Shown: positions 8,882 through 17,943, counted from the stretch's first letter. The stretch is 50,486 nucleotides of DNA from an uncultured Clostridia bacterium (GCA_904420015.1 CAJFTS010000016.1:1-50486); one strand, 5' to 3'. Numbers and translations are program-made. Notes: generated by a model from the sequence alone, not told the origin.

Positions 8882-9230
8882 GACCCGCGCAGCGCTGCTT
8901 GCCGCCCACGGCCTTCCGGACCAAGCGGCGTTTGCGGTGCTCGAAGCGGTGGAGAATGGAACGCGTACCGGCAGTTTGGTGTTCAGCCGTGAGGCGCAGC
9001 GGGTGCTTCTTTGTTCGGTGCGGTATGGAGAGGATGAAGGCCTGTTTGACGGATTGGTCCGCGCGGCGGCCTCCATTGCGATGGATTCCGGAGCAAAGAC
9101 GGTGGAATGCGAGCAAAGCGGCTGCTTTTCGGCACTGGAATCGGTTGGATTCCACAAAATAGGGAATAAAATGGTGATAAATTTACCGCAGTTCTTTCAA
9201 AAATGCTGCGGGAGACGAAATCCCCTTTGA
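8850..9230 (+). CDS. Small GNAT-like hypothetical protein
   Basis: The 126-residue protein overlaps the end of rluB by 32 bases and has GAGAGAG in front of its ATG. The core VFSREAQRVLLCSVRYG, then a helix with LVRAAASIAMDSGAKTVEC, then SALESVGFHKIGNKMVINL is reminiscent of a shortened GNAT acetyltransferase fold. The usual acetyl-CoA pyrophosphate loop (Q/RxxGxG/A) is not visible. It is probably a degenerate or specialised relative; the function is unknown. The coupling to rluB suggests an operon-specific accessory gene. Confidence 0.68.
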   Translation: MLSIQPVRDDKTRAALLAAHGLPDQAAFAVLEAVENGTRTGSLVFSREAQRVLLCSVRYGEDEGLFDGLVRAAASIAMDSGAKTVECEQSGCFSALESVGFHKIGNKMVINLPQFFQKCCGRRNPL

Positions 9231-9235
9231 AAACC

Positions 9236-9264
9236 TTGTTAAATTATATACAATTTATTATAAT
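9236..9264 (+). promoter_or_regulatory. Sigma-A promoter of the carboxyltransferase operon
   Basis: TTGTTA (9236-9241), 17-base AT-rich spacer, perfect TATAAT (9259-9264). A leader of about 90 bases precedes the ATG at 9363, which has GGAGGAACC in front. Confidence 0.75.
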
Positions 9265-9362
9265 AGTTAAGTGTAAAAGTAGTTTTCGCGGGAAGGCGAA
9301 CAGAAAAACGGGAACAGCAGGCCGGTCGATAGGCGGATGTTCCTGATAATGGAGGAACCAGA

Positions 9363-10664
9363 ATGAGCTTAGAAAGCGGACTCAAAACGTTGTCGCAGGC
9401 GCGCGCGTCGCAGAAGCAGACGCCGGCCCGCGAGCTTACGGCGAAGCTGTTTGACGCCGGCTCCTTTACCGAGTTTGGTTGTCTGGCGGCGCCCGAGGTC
9501 ATCACCGGCTGCGGCGCGGTGGATGGGGCCCCGGTGTACGCCTTCGTGCAGGACCGGGACGTAAACGGCGGCGCGGTCGGCAAGGCGCAGGCGGCGAAAA
9601 TCCGTAAGGTGTACGATTTGGCGGCGAAAACCGGCAGCCCGGTCATCGGGGTGTACAGCTCCAACGGCGCCTATCTCAAGGAAGGTGTGGAAGCGCTGGC
9701 CGCCATCGGCGAGCTGCTGATGTGGAGCAACAACCTTTCCGGCGTGGTGCCCCAGATTTCCCTCATTGCCGGCCCCTGCGGCGGCGCGTTTTCCCTGATC
9801 GCGGCGGATGCGGATATCGTGGTGAAGGCGGGCGAGGGCGATTTGTTCCTGGTCGCCAATGAAGAGGACAAGGCGCAGGGCGTTGTCACGGTGGAGACCG
9901 AAACCGTGGATGAAGCCATTGCCAAGGTCAAGGAAATCATGTCGCTCCTGCCGCTCAACAACATTTCCACCACCCCGGTGGCCGATTCCGCCGAGCCGGA
10001 TTCCGACGCCTGCCCTATCTGTCAGACGGTGGACGGCGGCAGCTTTGTGGAATTCCAGGCGAAGGTCGGGGAAAAGGCGGTAACCGGGCTTGCCCGTATG
10101 GCGGGTCAGACGGTAGCGGTCGCCATGACCAAGGGCGGAAGCCTGGATGCGGCGTCCAGCGCGAAGGTTGCGCGCTTGGTGCGGTTTGCGGACGCCTTTG
10201 CCATCCCGGTGGTTTCCTTTGTAGATTGCGAGGGCTTCTCCTCCATCAAGGAAGCGTCGATGGTGGCGCACGCCTATGCGGAAGCGACTACGGCGAAGGT
10301 TTCGGTCATCACCGGTTCGGCCGTCGGCTCGGCTTACATCGCCATGGCGGGTACCGGGGCGAATGCCGACGCGGTTTACGCATGGCCGCAGGCGGTGCTG
10401 TCGGGCCTGGCGCCGGAAACAGCGGTGGCGATTTTGTGGAACGATAAGCTCGCGGCGATGAAAAATCCGCTTACCGAGCGGGCGGCGCTGGTACAGGAAT
10501 ACGCCGAGACGGAAGCCGCTCCTTTTGACGCGGCGAAGGCCGGTCTTGTGGAAGAGGTTATCGAACCGGGCGAGACCCGTGCCCGTGTAATTGCGGCACT
10601 CGACCTGCTGGCGGGCAAGAGGGTGTCCCGTCTGCCCAAGAAGCATTCGAACATTCAGCTGTAA
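9363..10664 (+). CDS. Acyl-CoA carboxyltransferase subunit (12S/MmdA-like)
   Basis: The 433-residue protein has the two crotonase-like halves of the acetyl/propionyl-CoA carboxyltransferase family. The N half has GAVDGAPVYAFVQD and IAGPCGGAF; the C half has FVDCEGFSS and SAVGSAYIAMAG. Such subunits move a carboxyl group between biotin and an acyl-CoA. It is about 80-90 residues shorter than typical 12S or MmdA subunits, with a short link between halves. The following two genes encode a biotin carrier and a 5S/OadA-type subunit, so it likely forms the CoA-binding part of one complex. The acyl-CoA substrate (methylmalonyl-, malonyl- or another) cannot be told from sequence. Confidence 0.85.
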   Translation: MSLESGLKTLSQARASQKQTPARELTAKLFDAGSFTEFGCLAAPEVITGCGAVDGAPVYAFVQDRDVNGGAVGKAQAAKIRKVYDLAAKTGSPVIGVYSSNGAYLKEGVEALAAIGELLMWSNNLSGVVPQISLIAGPCGGAFSLIAADADIVVKAGEGDLFLVANEEDKAQGVVTVETETVDEAIAKVKEIMSLLPLNNISTTPVADSAEPDSDACPICQTVDGGSFVEFQAKVGEKAVTGLARMAGQTVAVAMTKGGSLDAASSAKVARLVRFADAFAIPVVSFVDCEGFSSIKEASMVAHAYAEATTAKVSVITGSAVGSAYIAMAGTGANADAVYAWPQAVLSGLAPETAVAILWNDKLAAMKNPLTERAALVQEYAETEAAPFDAAKAGLVEEVIEPGETRARVIAALDLLAGKRVSRLPKKHSNIQL

Positions 10665-10773
10665 TTGTTTTTTCTTGTTATTTGCAACCACCGTCATTTC
10701 CCAGCGGCAAATGCGGGTGGGGGTTTTTGATACAAAAGAGGATGAAAATGCCGCTGGAGGAAAGGTGGTAATT

Positions 10774-11157
10774 ATGAAGAATTTAAGAGTAACGGTCAAT
10801 GGAAAAGCGTACGACGTACAGGTGGAAGAGCTGGGCGCAAACGCCGCCCCTGCTCCTGTAGCTGCCGCCCCCGCTCCTGCGGCGGCACCGGCTGCTCCGG
10901 CTCCGGCCGCAGCTCCCGCGGCGCCGGCAGCGGCTCCCTCCGGCAGTGAAACCATCTCTGCCCCCATGCCCGGCACCATCCTGAGCGTCAACGTCAAGGC
11001 GGGCGACTCCGTCAAGAGCGGCGATGTCCTGCTTATTTTGGAAGCGATGAAGATGGAAAACGAAATCATGGCGCCCCGTGACGGCGTTGTGGTGGCCGTG
11101 ATGGTCAATAAGGGCGAAAGCGTCGATTCCGGCAAGCCCATGATCGCGCTGCAGTAA
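10774..11157 (+). CDS. Biotin carboxyl carrier protein (1.3S-like)
   Basis: The 127-residue protein ends in a biotinyl domain with the EAMKMEN motif; the lysine that receives biotin is K93, 34 residues from the C-terminus as usual. The N-terminal strand region (MKNLRVTVNGKAYDVQVEEL) and an Ala/Pro hinge (about 26-60) match the small subunit of transcarboxylases and decarboxylases. The frame is open further upstream, but ATG 10774 follows GGAGGAAAGG. It should shuttle the carboxyl group between the products of the two flanking genes. Confidence 0.93.
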   Translation: MKNLRVTVNGKAYDVQVEELGANAAPAPVAAAPAPAAAPAAPAPAAAPAAPAAAPSGSETISAPMPGTILSVNVKAGDSVKSGDVLLILEAMKMENEIMAPRDGVVVAVMVNKGESVDSGKPMIALQ

Positions 11158-11181
11158 CATTCGGGAAAGAGGTGCAACAGC

Positions 11182-12576
11182 TTGGCTAAGGTTGGAATTA
11201 CAGAAACCGTCCTGCGTGACGCGCATCAGTCCTTGATCGCGACCCGCATGACGACGGAAGAGATGCTTCCGGTTCTCGAACAGCTCGACGCGGTGGGCTT
11301 TCACTCGTTGGAATGCTGGGGCGGCGCGACCTTTGACGCCTGCCTTCGTTTCCTGAATGAAGATCCCTGGGAGCGGCTGCGGATCATCCGCAAGAAGGCG
11401 CCCAACACCAAATTGCAGATGCTGTTCCGCGGGCAGAATATGCTCGGCTACCGCCACTATGCGGACGACGTGGTGGAATATTTCGTGCAGAAGTCGGTGG
11501 CCAACGGCATCGACATCCTGCGAATCTTTGACGCGCTCAACGACGTGCGCAACCTGGAAACCGCCATCAAGGCCACTAAGAAGGAAGGCGCCCATCTGCA
11601 GGCCGCCATTTCCTACACCACCGGCCCGGTTTTCAATACCGAATACTATGTCAAATACGCCAAGGAGCTGGAGGAGCGGGGAGCGGACTCCATCTGCATC
11701 AAGGATATGGCCGGCCTTCTGACGCCCTATGCCACCTATGAGCTGGTCAAGGCGCTCAAGGAATCGGTCAAGATCCCGATCCAGCTTCATTCCCACTATA
11801 CCGCCGGCCTTGCCTCCATGGTCCTCATGAAGGGCATCGAGGCGGGGGTGGATGTGGTGGACACCGCTATGTCCCCGCTGGCCATGGGTACCTCCCATCC
11901 GGCTACCGAGTCGATGGTGGCCGCCCTCAAGGGCACGCCCTACGATACCGGCTTGGATCTGGCCAAACTCGATCCCATCCGTGCGTATTTCGATACCCTG
12001 CGCCAGAAGTACCTTGCGAGCGGCTTGCTCAACACCAAGGTGCTGGGGGTAGACGCCAACGCCCTCCTTTACCAGGTGCCCGGCGGTATGCTTTCCAACC
12101 TGGTTTCCCAGCTCAAGCAGGCGGGCAAGGAGGACAAGCTGGAGGAGGTGCTCAAGGAGGTGCCGCGGGTTCGTGCGGATGCGGGTTATCCGCCTCTGGT
12201 TACCCCTTCCTCTCAGATCGTGGGCACCCAGGCGGTGTACAATGTGATTACCGGCGAGCGGTATAAGATGGTCACCAAGGAGTTCAAGGGCATTGTCCGC
12301 GGCGAATACGGCGCAACGCCTATGCCGATTGATCCGGAGTTTCGCAAGAAGATCATCGGCAATGAGAAGCCGATTACCTGCCGCCCGGCTGACCAGCTTG
12401 AGCCGGAGCTTGACAAGCTCCGCGCCGCGTGCAGCGAGTGGGTGGAGCAGGAGGAGGACGTCCTCTCCTATGCGCAGTTCGGCCAGGTTGCGGTCAAGTT
12501 CTTTGAGCAGCGCCGCAACGAAAAGTATCACATTGACAAGAATGTGGATATGAAGAATAAAGTGCATCCGGTTTGA
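11182..12576 (+). CDS. Pyruvate/oxaloacetate carboxyltransferase subunit (5S/OadA-like)
   Basis: The 464-residue protein is a TIM-barrel carboxyltransferase of the pyruvate carboxylase/OadA family. Metal and carbamate ligands are visible: D13 in LRDAHQSL, K174 in CIKDMAGLL and H203/H205 in LHSHYT, at spacings like those of the transcarboxylase 5S subunit. A C-terminal helical domain (about 300-464) is present, but the fused biotinyl domain of full OadA is absent, fitting the separate carrier upstream. Start is TTG 11182 behind AAGAGGTG. It would load or unload carboxyl groups at pyruvate/oxaloacetate. The gene ends the operon. Confidence 0.9.
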   Translation: MAKVGITETVLRDAHQSLIATRMTTEEMLPVLEQLDAVGFHSLECWGGATFDACLRFLNEDPWERLRIIRKKAPNTKLQMLFRGQNMLGYRHYADDVVEYFVQKSVANGIDILRIFDALNDVRNLETAIKATKKEGAHLQAAISYTTGPVFNTEYYVKYAKELEERGADSICIKDMAGLLTPYATYELVKALKESVKIPIQLHSHYTAGLASMVLMKGIEAGVDVVDTAMSPLAMGTSHPATESMVAALKGTPYDTGLDLAKLDPIRAYFDTLRQKYLASGLLNTKVLGVDANALLYQVPGGMLSNLVSQLKQAGKEDKLEEVLKEVPRVRADAGYPPLVTPSSQIVGTQAVYNVITGERYKMVTKEFKGIVRGEYGATPMPIDPEFRKKIIGNEKPITCRPADQLEPELDKLRAACSEWVEQEEDVLSYAQFGQVAVKFFEQRRNEKYHIDKNVDMKNKVHPV

Positions 12577-12592
12577 TGCGCCCGAAATGGAA

Positions 12593-12628
12593 AAAGGCCC
12601 TCGGAATTTTCTCCGGGGGCCTCCTGAT
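12593..12628 (+). terminator. Terminator of the carboxyltransferase operon
   Basis: AGGCCCTCGGA pairs with TCCGGGGGCCT (one G-T pair) around a 6-base loop, but the T tract that follows (TGATTTTGT) is weak. Confidence 0.65.
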
Positions 12629-12712
12629 TTTGTATAGAGCGGCAGGGCCTGGGAGAAGCGGCTTTTTCCTGATTTCCGCCCGCCTGCCGGGGGATGAAAT
12701 TCGTAGAATTGG

Positions 12713-12741
12713 TTGACAGGGTAGGTGAAAAACGGTAAAAT
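12713..12741 (+). promoter_or_regulatory. Strong sigma-A promoter of the yicC operon
   Basis: Perfect TTGACA (12713-12718), 17-base spacer and TAAAAT (12736-12741). Confidence 0.85.
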
Positions 12742-12754
12742 GAATGCAAGAAAA

Positions 12755-12782
12755 CCCTGCTTTGTCTCAAAAGGAAGCAGGG
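12755..12782 (+). other. Leader hairpin before yicC
   Basis: CCCTGCTT (12755-12762) and AAGCAGGG (12775-12782) form a perfect 8-pair stem just after the predicted transcription start, followed by AAATTTTC. It could be a 5' stabiliser or a weak attenuator. Confidence 0.4.
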
Positions 12783-12828
12783 AAATTTTCTGTTGATACA
12801 GGCGAATTCGACTAAAGTGGTGAAAGAC

Positions 12829-13707
12829 ATGATCCGAAGTATGACAGGGTACGGCCGCGCGCAGGCGGTCATCGACGGTCATGATATCACGGTGGAGATC
12901 AAATCGGTCAACCATCGGTATTATGAGTTTTCCGCGCGGGTCCCGCGCATCTACGGCTTCCTGGAGGAAAAGCTCAAGGGGTATTATCAGACCCGGATCG
13001 CACGGGGCAAGGTGGACGTGTTTGTTTCCATAGAAACGTTGGATTCCACCGCCTGCGAGGTGCTGGTGAACCATTCGCTGGCGGCCGGGTATCTGGCGGC
13101 GCTCAATGAGCTGGCCGACCGGTATGAGCTGCGAAATGACGTGTCCGCCTCCCTCATTTCCCGGTATCCGGATGTGCTCACCGTGCACAAGTCCCCCGAG
13201 GATGAGGAGCAGATTTGGGCGGCGGTGAAATCGGTGGCCGAGCAGGCCGGGGATGAATTCATCGCCATGCGGGAACGGGAAGGCAGGCGGATGAAGGAGG
13301 ACGTGGAGGCACGGGCGCAGGTTATCCTTGAAAAGGTTGCCTATGTGGAGCAACGCTCTCCCGAAACGGTGCGCGCCTATGAACAAAAGCTGGAGAAGCG
13401 TATCCGCGAGCTGCTGGAGGATCGCACCGTAGACGAGCAGCGGCTTTTGACGGAGGCGGCCATCTTTGCGGACAAAACCGCCGTAGCGGAGGAGACGGTC
13501 CGGCTTCGCAGCCACATCGACCAGCTCTACGGCATGCTCGCGTCCGGCGAAGCGGTAGGGCGCAAGATTGATTTTCTGGTACAGGAAATCAACCGGGAAG
13601 CCAACACCATCGGTTCCAAGGCCCAGGACGTGGAAATCGCCCGGGTGGTGGTGGATATAAAGGCGGAAATCGAAAAGATCCGCGAACAGATTCAAAATAT
13701 CGAATGA
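12829..13707 (+). CDS. yicC: YicC family endoribonuclease-like protein
   Basis: The 292-residue length is that of YicC. The N-terminal domain starts MIRSMTGYGRA and contains EIKSVNHRYYEFSARVP; the C-terminal domain carries GRKIDFLVQEINREANTIGSKAQD, the most conserved stretch of the family. YicC proteins have been described as endoribonucleases acting in small-RNA turnover; the role in Clostridia is less clear. An upstream in-frame TTG at 12793 exists, but ATG 12829 gives the standard N-terminus and follows GTGGTGAAAG. The gene leads the yicC-remA-gmk-rpoZ run found in many Firmicutes. Confidence 0.93.
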   Translation: MIRSMTGYGRAQAVIDGHDITVEIKSVNHRYYEFSARVPRIYGFLEEKLKGYYQTRIARGKVDVFVSIETLDSTACEVLVNHSLAAGYLAALNELADRYELRNDVSASLISRYPDVLTVHKSPEDEEQIWAAVKSVAEQAGDEFIAMREREGRRMKEDVEARAQVILEKVAYVEQRSPETVRAYEQKLEKRIRELLEDRTVDEQRLLTEAAIFADKTAVAEETVRLRSHIDQLYGMLASGEAVGRKIDFLVQEINREANTIGSKAQDVEIARVVVDIKAEIEKIREQIQNIE

Positions 13708-13804
13708 TTTTATAGCGATTCCCCCCAGTAAAAACGGCAAAAAAGCCGGGCAGGTTTCCTTATCCCTGCCGGCAGATGAATGAGAAAGAGGAAAGCAGTA
13801 AACG

Positions 13805-14077
13805 ATGAAATTGATCAATATTGGTTTTGGCAATATGGTTTCAGCCAGCCGGCTGGTGGCGATTGTCAGTCCGGAATCCGCTCCCATTAAGCGCATCATC
13901 CAGGATGCACGGGATCGGGGAACCTTGATCGACGCTACCTATGGACGGCGCACCCGCGCGGTGATCGTCACCGACAGCGACCATGTGATCCTTTCCGCCG
14001 TGCAGCCGGAAACGGTGGCCAACCGGGTGGGCGACCATGAAGAGGATGACGACGAGGAGATCGAGGACAATGAATAA
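13805..14077 (+). CDS. remA: RemA-like regulatory protein (DUF370)
   Basis: RemA is a small DNA-binding activator of biofilm matrix genes in Bacillus that forms ring-like oligomers. The 90-residue product matches the family over its first 75 residues ([41 protein letters not shown]). It ends in an acidic tail ([12 protein letters not shown]) longer than in Bacillus. Its place before gmk and rpoZ is conserved in Firmicutes. The last 8 bases overlap gmk. Targets in this organism are unknown. Confidence 0.93.
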   Translation: MKLINIGFGNMVSASRLVAIVSPESAPIKRIIQDARDRGTLIDATYGRRTRAVIVTDSDHVILSAVQPETVANRVGDHEEDDDEEIEDNE

Positions 14078-14696
14078 AGGATGTCTGCTGGTGCTGTCGG
14101 GACCTTCCGGCTGCGGCAAAGGAACGGTGGTCAAGCGGCTGCTGGAACGTAATCCCCAGCTGCGCTTGTCGGTGTCGATGACCACCCGTTCCCCCCGGGA
14201 AGGGGAAGAGGATGGGGTTTCCTATCACTTTGTGACCCAGGAGGCCTTTGATAAAACGGTGGAGCAGGGCGGGGCTATGGAATTCGCCCGCTGCGGCAAC
14301 GGCGACTGCTACGGAACGCCGGCGGCCCCGGTCAAAGCATGGCGGCAGGAAGGGCTGGATGTGCTCTTGGAGATCGACATCCAGGGCTACCGCCAGGTCA
14401 AGGAAAAGGCGCCCGACGCGGTGGGGGTTTTTATCATGCCTCCTTCCTTTGCGGAGCTGTCCCGCCGTCTGTATGAGCGGGGAACCGAAAGCGAAGAAAA
14501 GATCCGGCAGCGGCTGGAGACGGGAAAGCAGGAGATCCGCTGTGCGGAGGAATACGATTACATGGTGGTCAACGACGCGCTCGAGGAAGCGGTCAAACAG
14601 GTGGAAGCCATCCTGCTGGCGGAGCACGCCCGGATGGAAGAAATGCGTACTATAATAGAAGAGGTGCTTAACGATGCTCAAACCATCTCCCAATGA
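14070..14696 (+). CDS. gmk: Guanylate kinase
   Basis: Gmk phosphorylates GMP to GDP in the cytoplasm. The 208-residue enzyme has the P-loop GPSGCGKG (residues 11-18), the GMP-binding segment [19 protein letters not shown] and the lid/base region [13 protein letters not shown]. An in-frame ATG at 14037 would add 11 unrelated residues within remA, so the start at 14070 behind GAGGAGATCGAGGA is preferred. It overlaps remA by 8 and rpoZ by 23 bases, so the three genes are tightly coupled. Confidence 0.96.
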   Translation: MNKGCLLVLSGPSGCGKGTVVKRLLERNPQLRLSVSMTTRSPREGEEDGVSYHFVTQEAFDKTVEQGGAMEFARCGNGDCYGTPAAPVKAWRQEGLDVLLEIDIQGYRQVKEKAPDAVGVFIMPPSFAELSRRLYERGTESEEKIRQRLETGKQEIRCAEEYDYMVVNDALEEAVKQVEAILLAEHARMEEMRTIIEEVLNDAQTISQ

Positions 14697-14892
14697 TATT
14701 TTTTCCGACAACCGCAGCCGTTACTCCTTTGTCATCGCGGTGGCCAAGCGTGCCCGCGAAATTGTGGACGAGGCGGAGGAAAGCGGCACCATTCTGACCG
14801 AAAAGCCGGTCAGCATTGCGGTGGATGAATTTTCCAAGGGCGAATACGTTATTAAGGAAAAGAAAGAACCGACCGACGAAGTGTCCGAGTAA
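14674..14892 (+). CDS. rpoZ: RNA polymerase omega subunit
   Basis: The 72-residue protein has the omega core: SRYSFVIAVAKRAREIVDEAEE followed by KPVSIAVDEFSKGEY. Omega helps beta' folding and polymerase assembly. It sits directly after gmk as in most Firmicutes and starts inside the gmk end behind AGAGGTG. In Bacillus coaBC (dfp) follows rpoZ; here priA follows directly, so coaBC lies elsewhere or is missing. Confidence 0.95.
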   Translation: MLKPSPNDIFSDNRSRYSFVIAVAKRAREIVDEAEESGTILTEKPVSIAVDEFSKGEYVIKEKKEPTDEVSE

Positions 14893-14901
14893 GGCGGGGG
14901 A

Positions 14902-17370
14902 ATGGGTATGCCGCCGGTGGTGATTGCCGAGGTCGCGGTGGAGCAGACGGCCATCTACTTCGACAAAGGATACGACTATCTGATCCCCGCTTCCATGCTC
15001 GAGTCGGCCCGTCCGGGCTGCCGGGTACTGGTCCCATTTGGCCGCGGGAACCGCAAACGGCAGGGAATCGTCCTGTCGGTGCGGCAGGAAACCGGGTTCG
15101 AATCCATCAAACCGATTGCAGCGGTGCTTGACAAGGCGCCGCTTCTTTCAAATGAGCTTCTTTCCCTGGGAAGGTGGCTGAAGGAAAAGACCTATTGTCC
15201 CCAGTTCGATGCGTTCAAGGCCATGCTTCCGGCCGGAATGAGCCTGCGTTTGGTGGCGAGCTATACCATCGCGCCGGACATTCCGCCGGAAAGGATGGAG
15301 GAGCTCGGCGAGGAGGAGCGCCGGCTGGTCCGGTATCTGGCGGACAGCGGCTCGACGGTGGAACGGGAGAGGCTTTTGGAGATCATGGGCCTTTCCTCGG
15401 AAAGCGACCTGCCCGAGCGGCTGGCCAGGCAAGGCTTCCTTGTCCGCAGCGATGATTCGGTGCGCCGGATCGGGGATGCGACGGTCAAAATGGTGCGCCT
15501 GGCGCTTTCCGATGAGGAAACCCAGGCGCTTTTGGAAGGCAAGCTTTCTCCCAAGCAGCGGGAGGTGGTAACCTTATTGCACGAGGCGGGAGGCGCTTCG
15601 GTGAAGGAGGTCTGCTACTTTGCCGCTTGCGGCGTTTCGGTAATCAATACCCTTGAACGCAAGGGGATCTTGGAATTCTATCAAACGGAAACCTACCGTG
15701 CGCCGGTAAAGGAACGCCCTCAACGGGACGGGGGGGAGATCCGCCTGACCGAAGAACAGCAGCAGGCGTTTGAACGCCTGCTTTCCCAGTATCAGGCGGG
15801 AGGCGGGGTCTCCCTCCTTTACGGAGTGACCGGGTCGGGGAAAACCCAGGTATTTATGCGCCTGGCCGACGAGGTACTGGCGAAGGGCCGGGCGGTGCTG
15901 GTAATGGTGCCGGAAATCTCCCTAACCCCTCAAACCCTCAGCCTGTTCTACCGCCGGTACGGGGAAGAGGTGGCGGTTATCCACAGCGGTCTTTCCCTGG
16001 GGGAACGGCTCGACGAGTGGAAGCGGATCAAGACGGGCCGGGCCAGGATCATCGTGGGTACCCGCTCGGCGGTGTTCGCCCCCTGTGAGGACCTGGGGCT
16101 GATTATCCTTGACGAGGAACAGGAGCACACTTACAAGTCTGAATCGTCCCCGCGGTTCCATGCCAGGGATGTGGCGAAATTTCGGGCCAAGTGGCACAAG
16201 GGGCTGCTGGTCCTTTCCTCTGCGACGCCGTCGCTGGAGAGCTTTTATCTGGCAAAGCGGGGCAGGTATACCTTAAACCAGCTCAAGACCCGCTACGGCC
16301 AAGCCAACCTTCCCGCGGTTTCGGTCATCGATATGCGCCTGGAGCCGCCCGGCACCGGCAATGCGCTCAGCGGCGCTTTGGTGGAGGAGCTGGAGGCAAA
16401 TCTCCAGGCGGGGCGGCAGTCGATCCTCCTATTAAACCGCCGGGGATACAACACCTTCGCTTCCTGCCGCAGCTGCGGGGAGGTCATCACCTGTCCCAAC
16501 TGCAGCATTTCCATGACCTATCACACGGCAAACGGCCAGATGATGTGCCATTACTGCGGGCATATGCAGCCGTTTACCACCAAATGCAGCCACTGCGGCG
16601 AGGAACAGGTGCGTTATTCCGGGTTCGGCACCCAGCGGGTGGAGCAGGAGCTGATCGACCGGCTGCCGGGCGCCCGTATCCTGCGGCTGGATACCGACAC
16701 CACCATGACGAAGGATTCCCATGAGAGGAAGCTGGGGAGCTTTGCCAGGGGTGAATACGACATCATGATCGGCACGCAGATGGTGGCGAAGGGGCTGGAT
16801 TTTGAGAACGTCACCTTGGTGGGGATCGTCTCCGCCGATCAGTCGCTCTTTTCCGACGACTACCGCAGCTATGAACGGGCCTTCGCCCTGTTTACCCAGG
16901 TGGTGGGGCGCTCAGGGCGGGGTAAGCATGCCGGCCGGGCGGTCATCCAGACCTATACCCCGGATCATCCGGTGATTGCGCTGGCGGCGCGGCAGGACTA
17001 CGACGCCTTCTATAAAAGTGAAATCGCCTCCCGCAAGACCATGCTGTATCCCCCCTTCTGCGACATTTGCATGGTCGGCTTTGTGGGGAGGGAAGAGGAA
17101 AAGGTGAAAACGGCGGCGGGAGATTTCCTCAAAATGCTGACACAGGTTGCCAGGCGCGAGTACCCGAAGCTTCCGCTGCGGGTACTCGGCCCTACGCCGG
17201 CGGTGGTGTGCAAGGTGGCGGGAAAATACCGGTACCGCTTGCTCCTCAAGTGCCGGGATACGGCGGAATTCCGCCGCTTTTTGATGGGGCTGCTGGTGGC
17301 GTTCGGAAAAAAACGGGGTTTTTCCGAGGTGACCGCGTATGCGGATATGAACCCCGAGGGCATTCTATAA
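14902..17370 (+). CDS. priA: Primosomal protein N', replication restart helicase
   Basis: PriA (822 residues) recognises stalled forks and reloads the replicative helicase. The N-terminal 3'-end-binding domain is followed by the superfamily 2 helicase with Walker A GVTGSGKT (K314) and Walker B D404-E-E-Q. A zinc-binding insertion with eight cysteines begins at C522 (CRSCG, CPNC, CHYCG, CSHCG). The late helicase motif QVVGRSGRG is present. Length is at the upper end of normal. ATG 14902 stands 10 bases after rpoZ, with GGCGGGGG in front. Confidence 0.96.
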   Translation: MGMPPVVIAEVAVEQTAIYFDKGYDYLIPASMLESARPGCRVLVPFGRGNRKRQGIVLSVRQETGFESIKPIAAVLDKAPLLSNELLSLGRWLKEKTYCPQFDAFKAMLPAGMSLRLVASYTIAPDIPPERMEELGEEERRLVRYLADSGSTVERERLLEIMGLSSESDLPERLARQGFLVRSDDSVRRIGDATVKMVRLALSDEETQALLEGKLSPKQREVVTLLHEAGGASVKEVCYFAACGVSVINTLERKGILEFYQTETYRAPVKERPQRDGGEIRLTEEQQQAFERLLSQYQAGGGVSLLYGVTGSGKTQVFMRLADEVLAKGRAVLVMVPEISLTPQTLSLFYRRYGEEVAVIHSGLSLGERLDEWKRIKTGRARIIVGTRSAVFAPCEDLGLIILDEEQEHTYKSESSPRFHARDVAKFRAKWHKGLLVLSSATPSLESFYLAKRGRYTLNQLKTRYGQANLPAVSVIDMRLEPPGTGNALSGALVEELEANLQAGRQSILLLNRRGYNTFASCRSCGEVITCPNCSISMTYHTANGQMMCHYCGHMQPFTTKCSHCGEEQVRYSGFGTQRVEQELIDRLPGARILRLDTDTTMTKDSHERKLGSFARGEYDIMIGTQMVAKGLDFENVTLVGIVSADQSLFSDDYRSYERAFALFTQVVGRSGRGKHAGRAVIQTYTPDHPVIALAARQDYDAFYKSEIASRKTMLYPPFCDICMVGFVGREEEKVKTAAGDFLKMLTQVARREYPKLPLRVLGPTPAVVCKVAGKYRYRLLLKCRDTAEFRRFLMGLLVAFGKKRGFSEVTAYADMNPEGIL

Positions 17371-17468
17371 GAAGGCAAAGAAAGCGCCGGGCCGGCGCAA
17401 AGAGATAGAAGGCGGGCCGACGGCGGATTTCCGCCCGGCTTTAGACCCAGTGTTAGGAGGACAAAGCA

Positions 17469-17930
17469 ATGGCATTGCGTAATATTGTGACCGATACCGA
17501 TCATTTCCTTCGGAAAAAGTCGAGGCCGGTGGACCGCTTTGACGAGCGGCTGCATGTGCTGCTCGACGATATGGCCGAGACCATGTACCATGAGGACGGC
17601 GTGGGCCTGGCTGCGGTGCAGGTGGGCGTACTCCGCCGGGTGGTGGTGATCGACGTGGGCGATGGGATCATCGAACTGGTAAACCCCCAGATCATCCGGC
17701 AGGAGGGGGAGCAGGAGGTAACGGAAGGCTGCCTGTCCTGTCCGGGAAAGCGGGCGGTGCGGCTGCGGCCGAAGAAGGTAACGGTAAAAGCGCAGGACCG
17801 GTTCGGCAAGGAAATCACCCTGGAGGGCGAGGATATTCTGGCCTGCGCCTTCTGCCATGAATGCGGCCACCTGGATGGGGAGCTGTTCTATGACAACGTC
17901 ATCCGCATGGTGGACCCGGACGAAGAATAA
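17469..17930 (+). CDS. def: Peptide deformylase
   Basis: Def removes the formyl group from new protein N-termini. All three motifs are there: GVGLAAVQVG, EGCLSCPG with the metal-binding Cys, and H130-E-C-G-H134 in CHECGHLDG. Two details are less common: a Cys instead of Gln before HE, and a second Cys in EGCLSCPG. Length is 153 residues. TTAGGAGG precedes the ATG. It pairs with fmt downstream, so the two ends of the formyl-methionine cycle are co-expressed. Confidence 0.95.
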   Translation: MALRNIVTDTDHFLRKKSRPVDRFDERLHVLLDDMAETMYHEDGVGLAAVQVGVLRRVVVIDVGDGIIELVNPQIIRQEGEQEVTEGCLSCPGKRAVRLRPKKVTVKAQDRFGKEITLEGEDILACAFCHECGHLDGELFYDNVIRMVDPDEE

Positions 17931-17943
17931 GGAGGGACAGCCG

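Noticed and set aside
9369-11177. 602-codon minus-strand frame opposite the carboxyltransferase operon
   Set aside because: Antisense shadow; Ala/Gly-rich repeats reflect the Ala/Pro hinge on the other strand.
10783-13899. 1038-codon open frame on the minus strand
   Set aside because: It runs antisense to three certain genes, has low-complexity translation and no family match; it is a shadow of GC-rich codon use.
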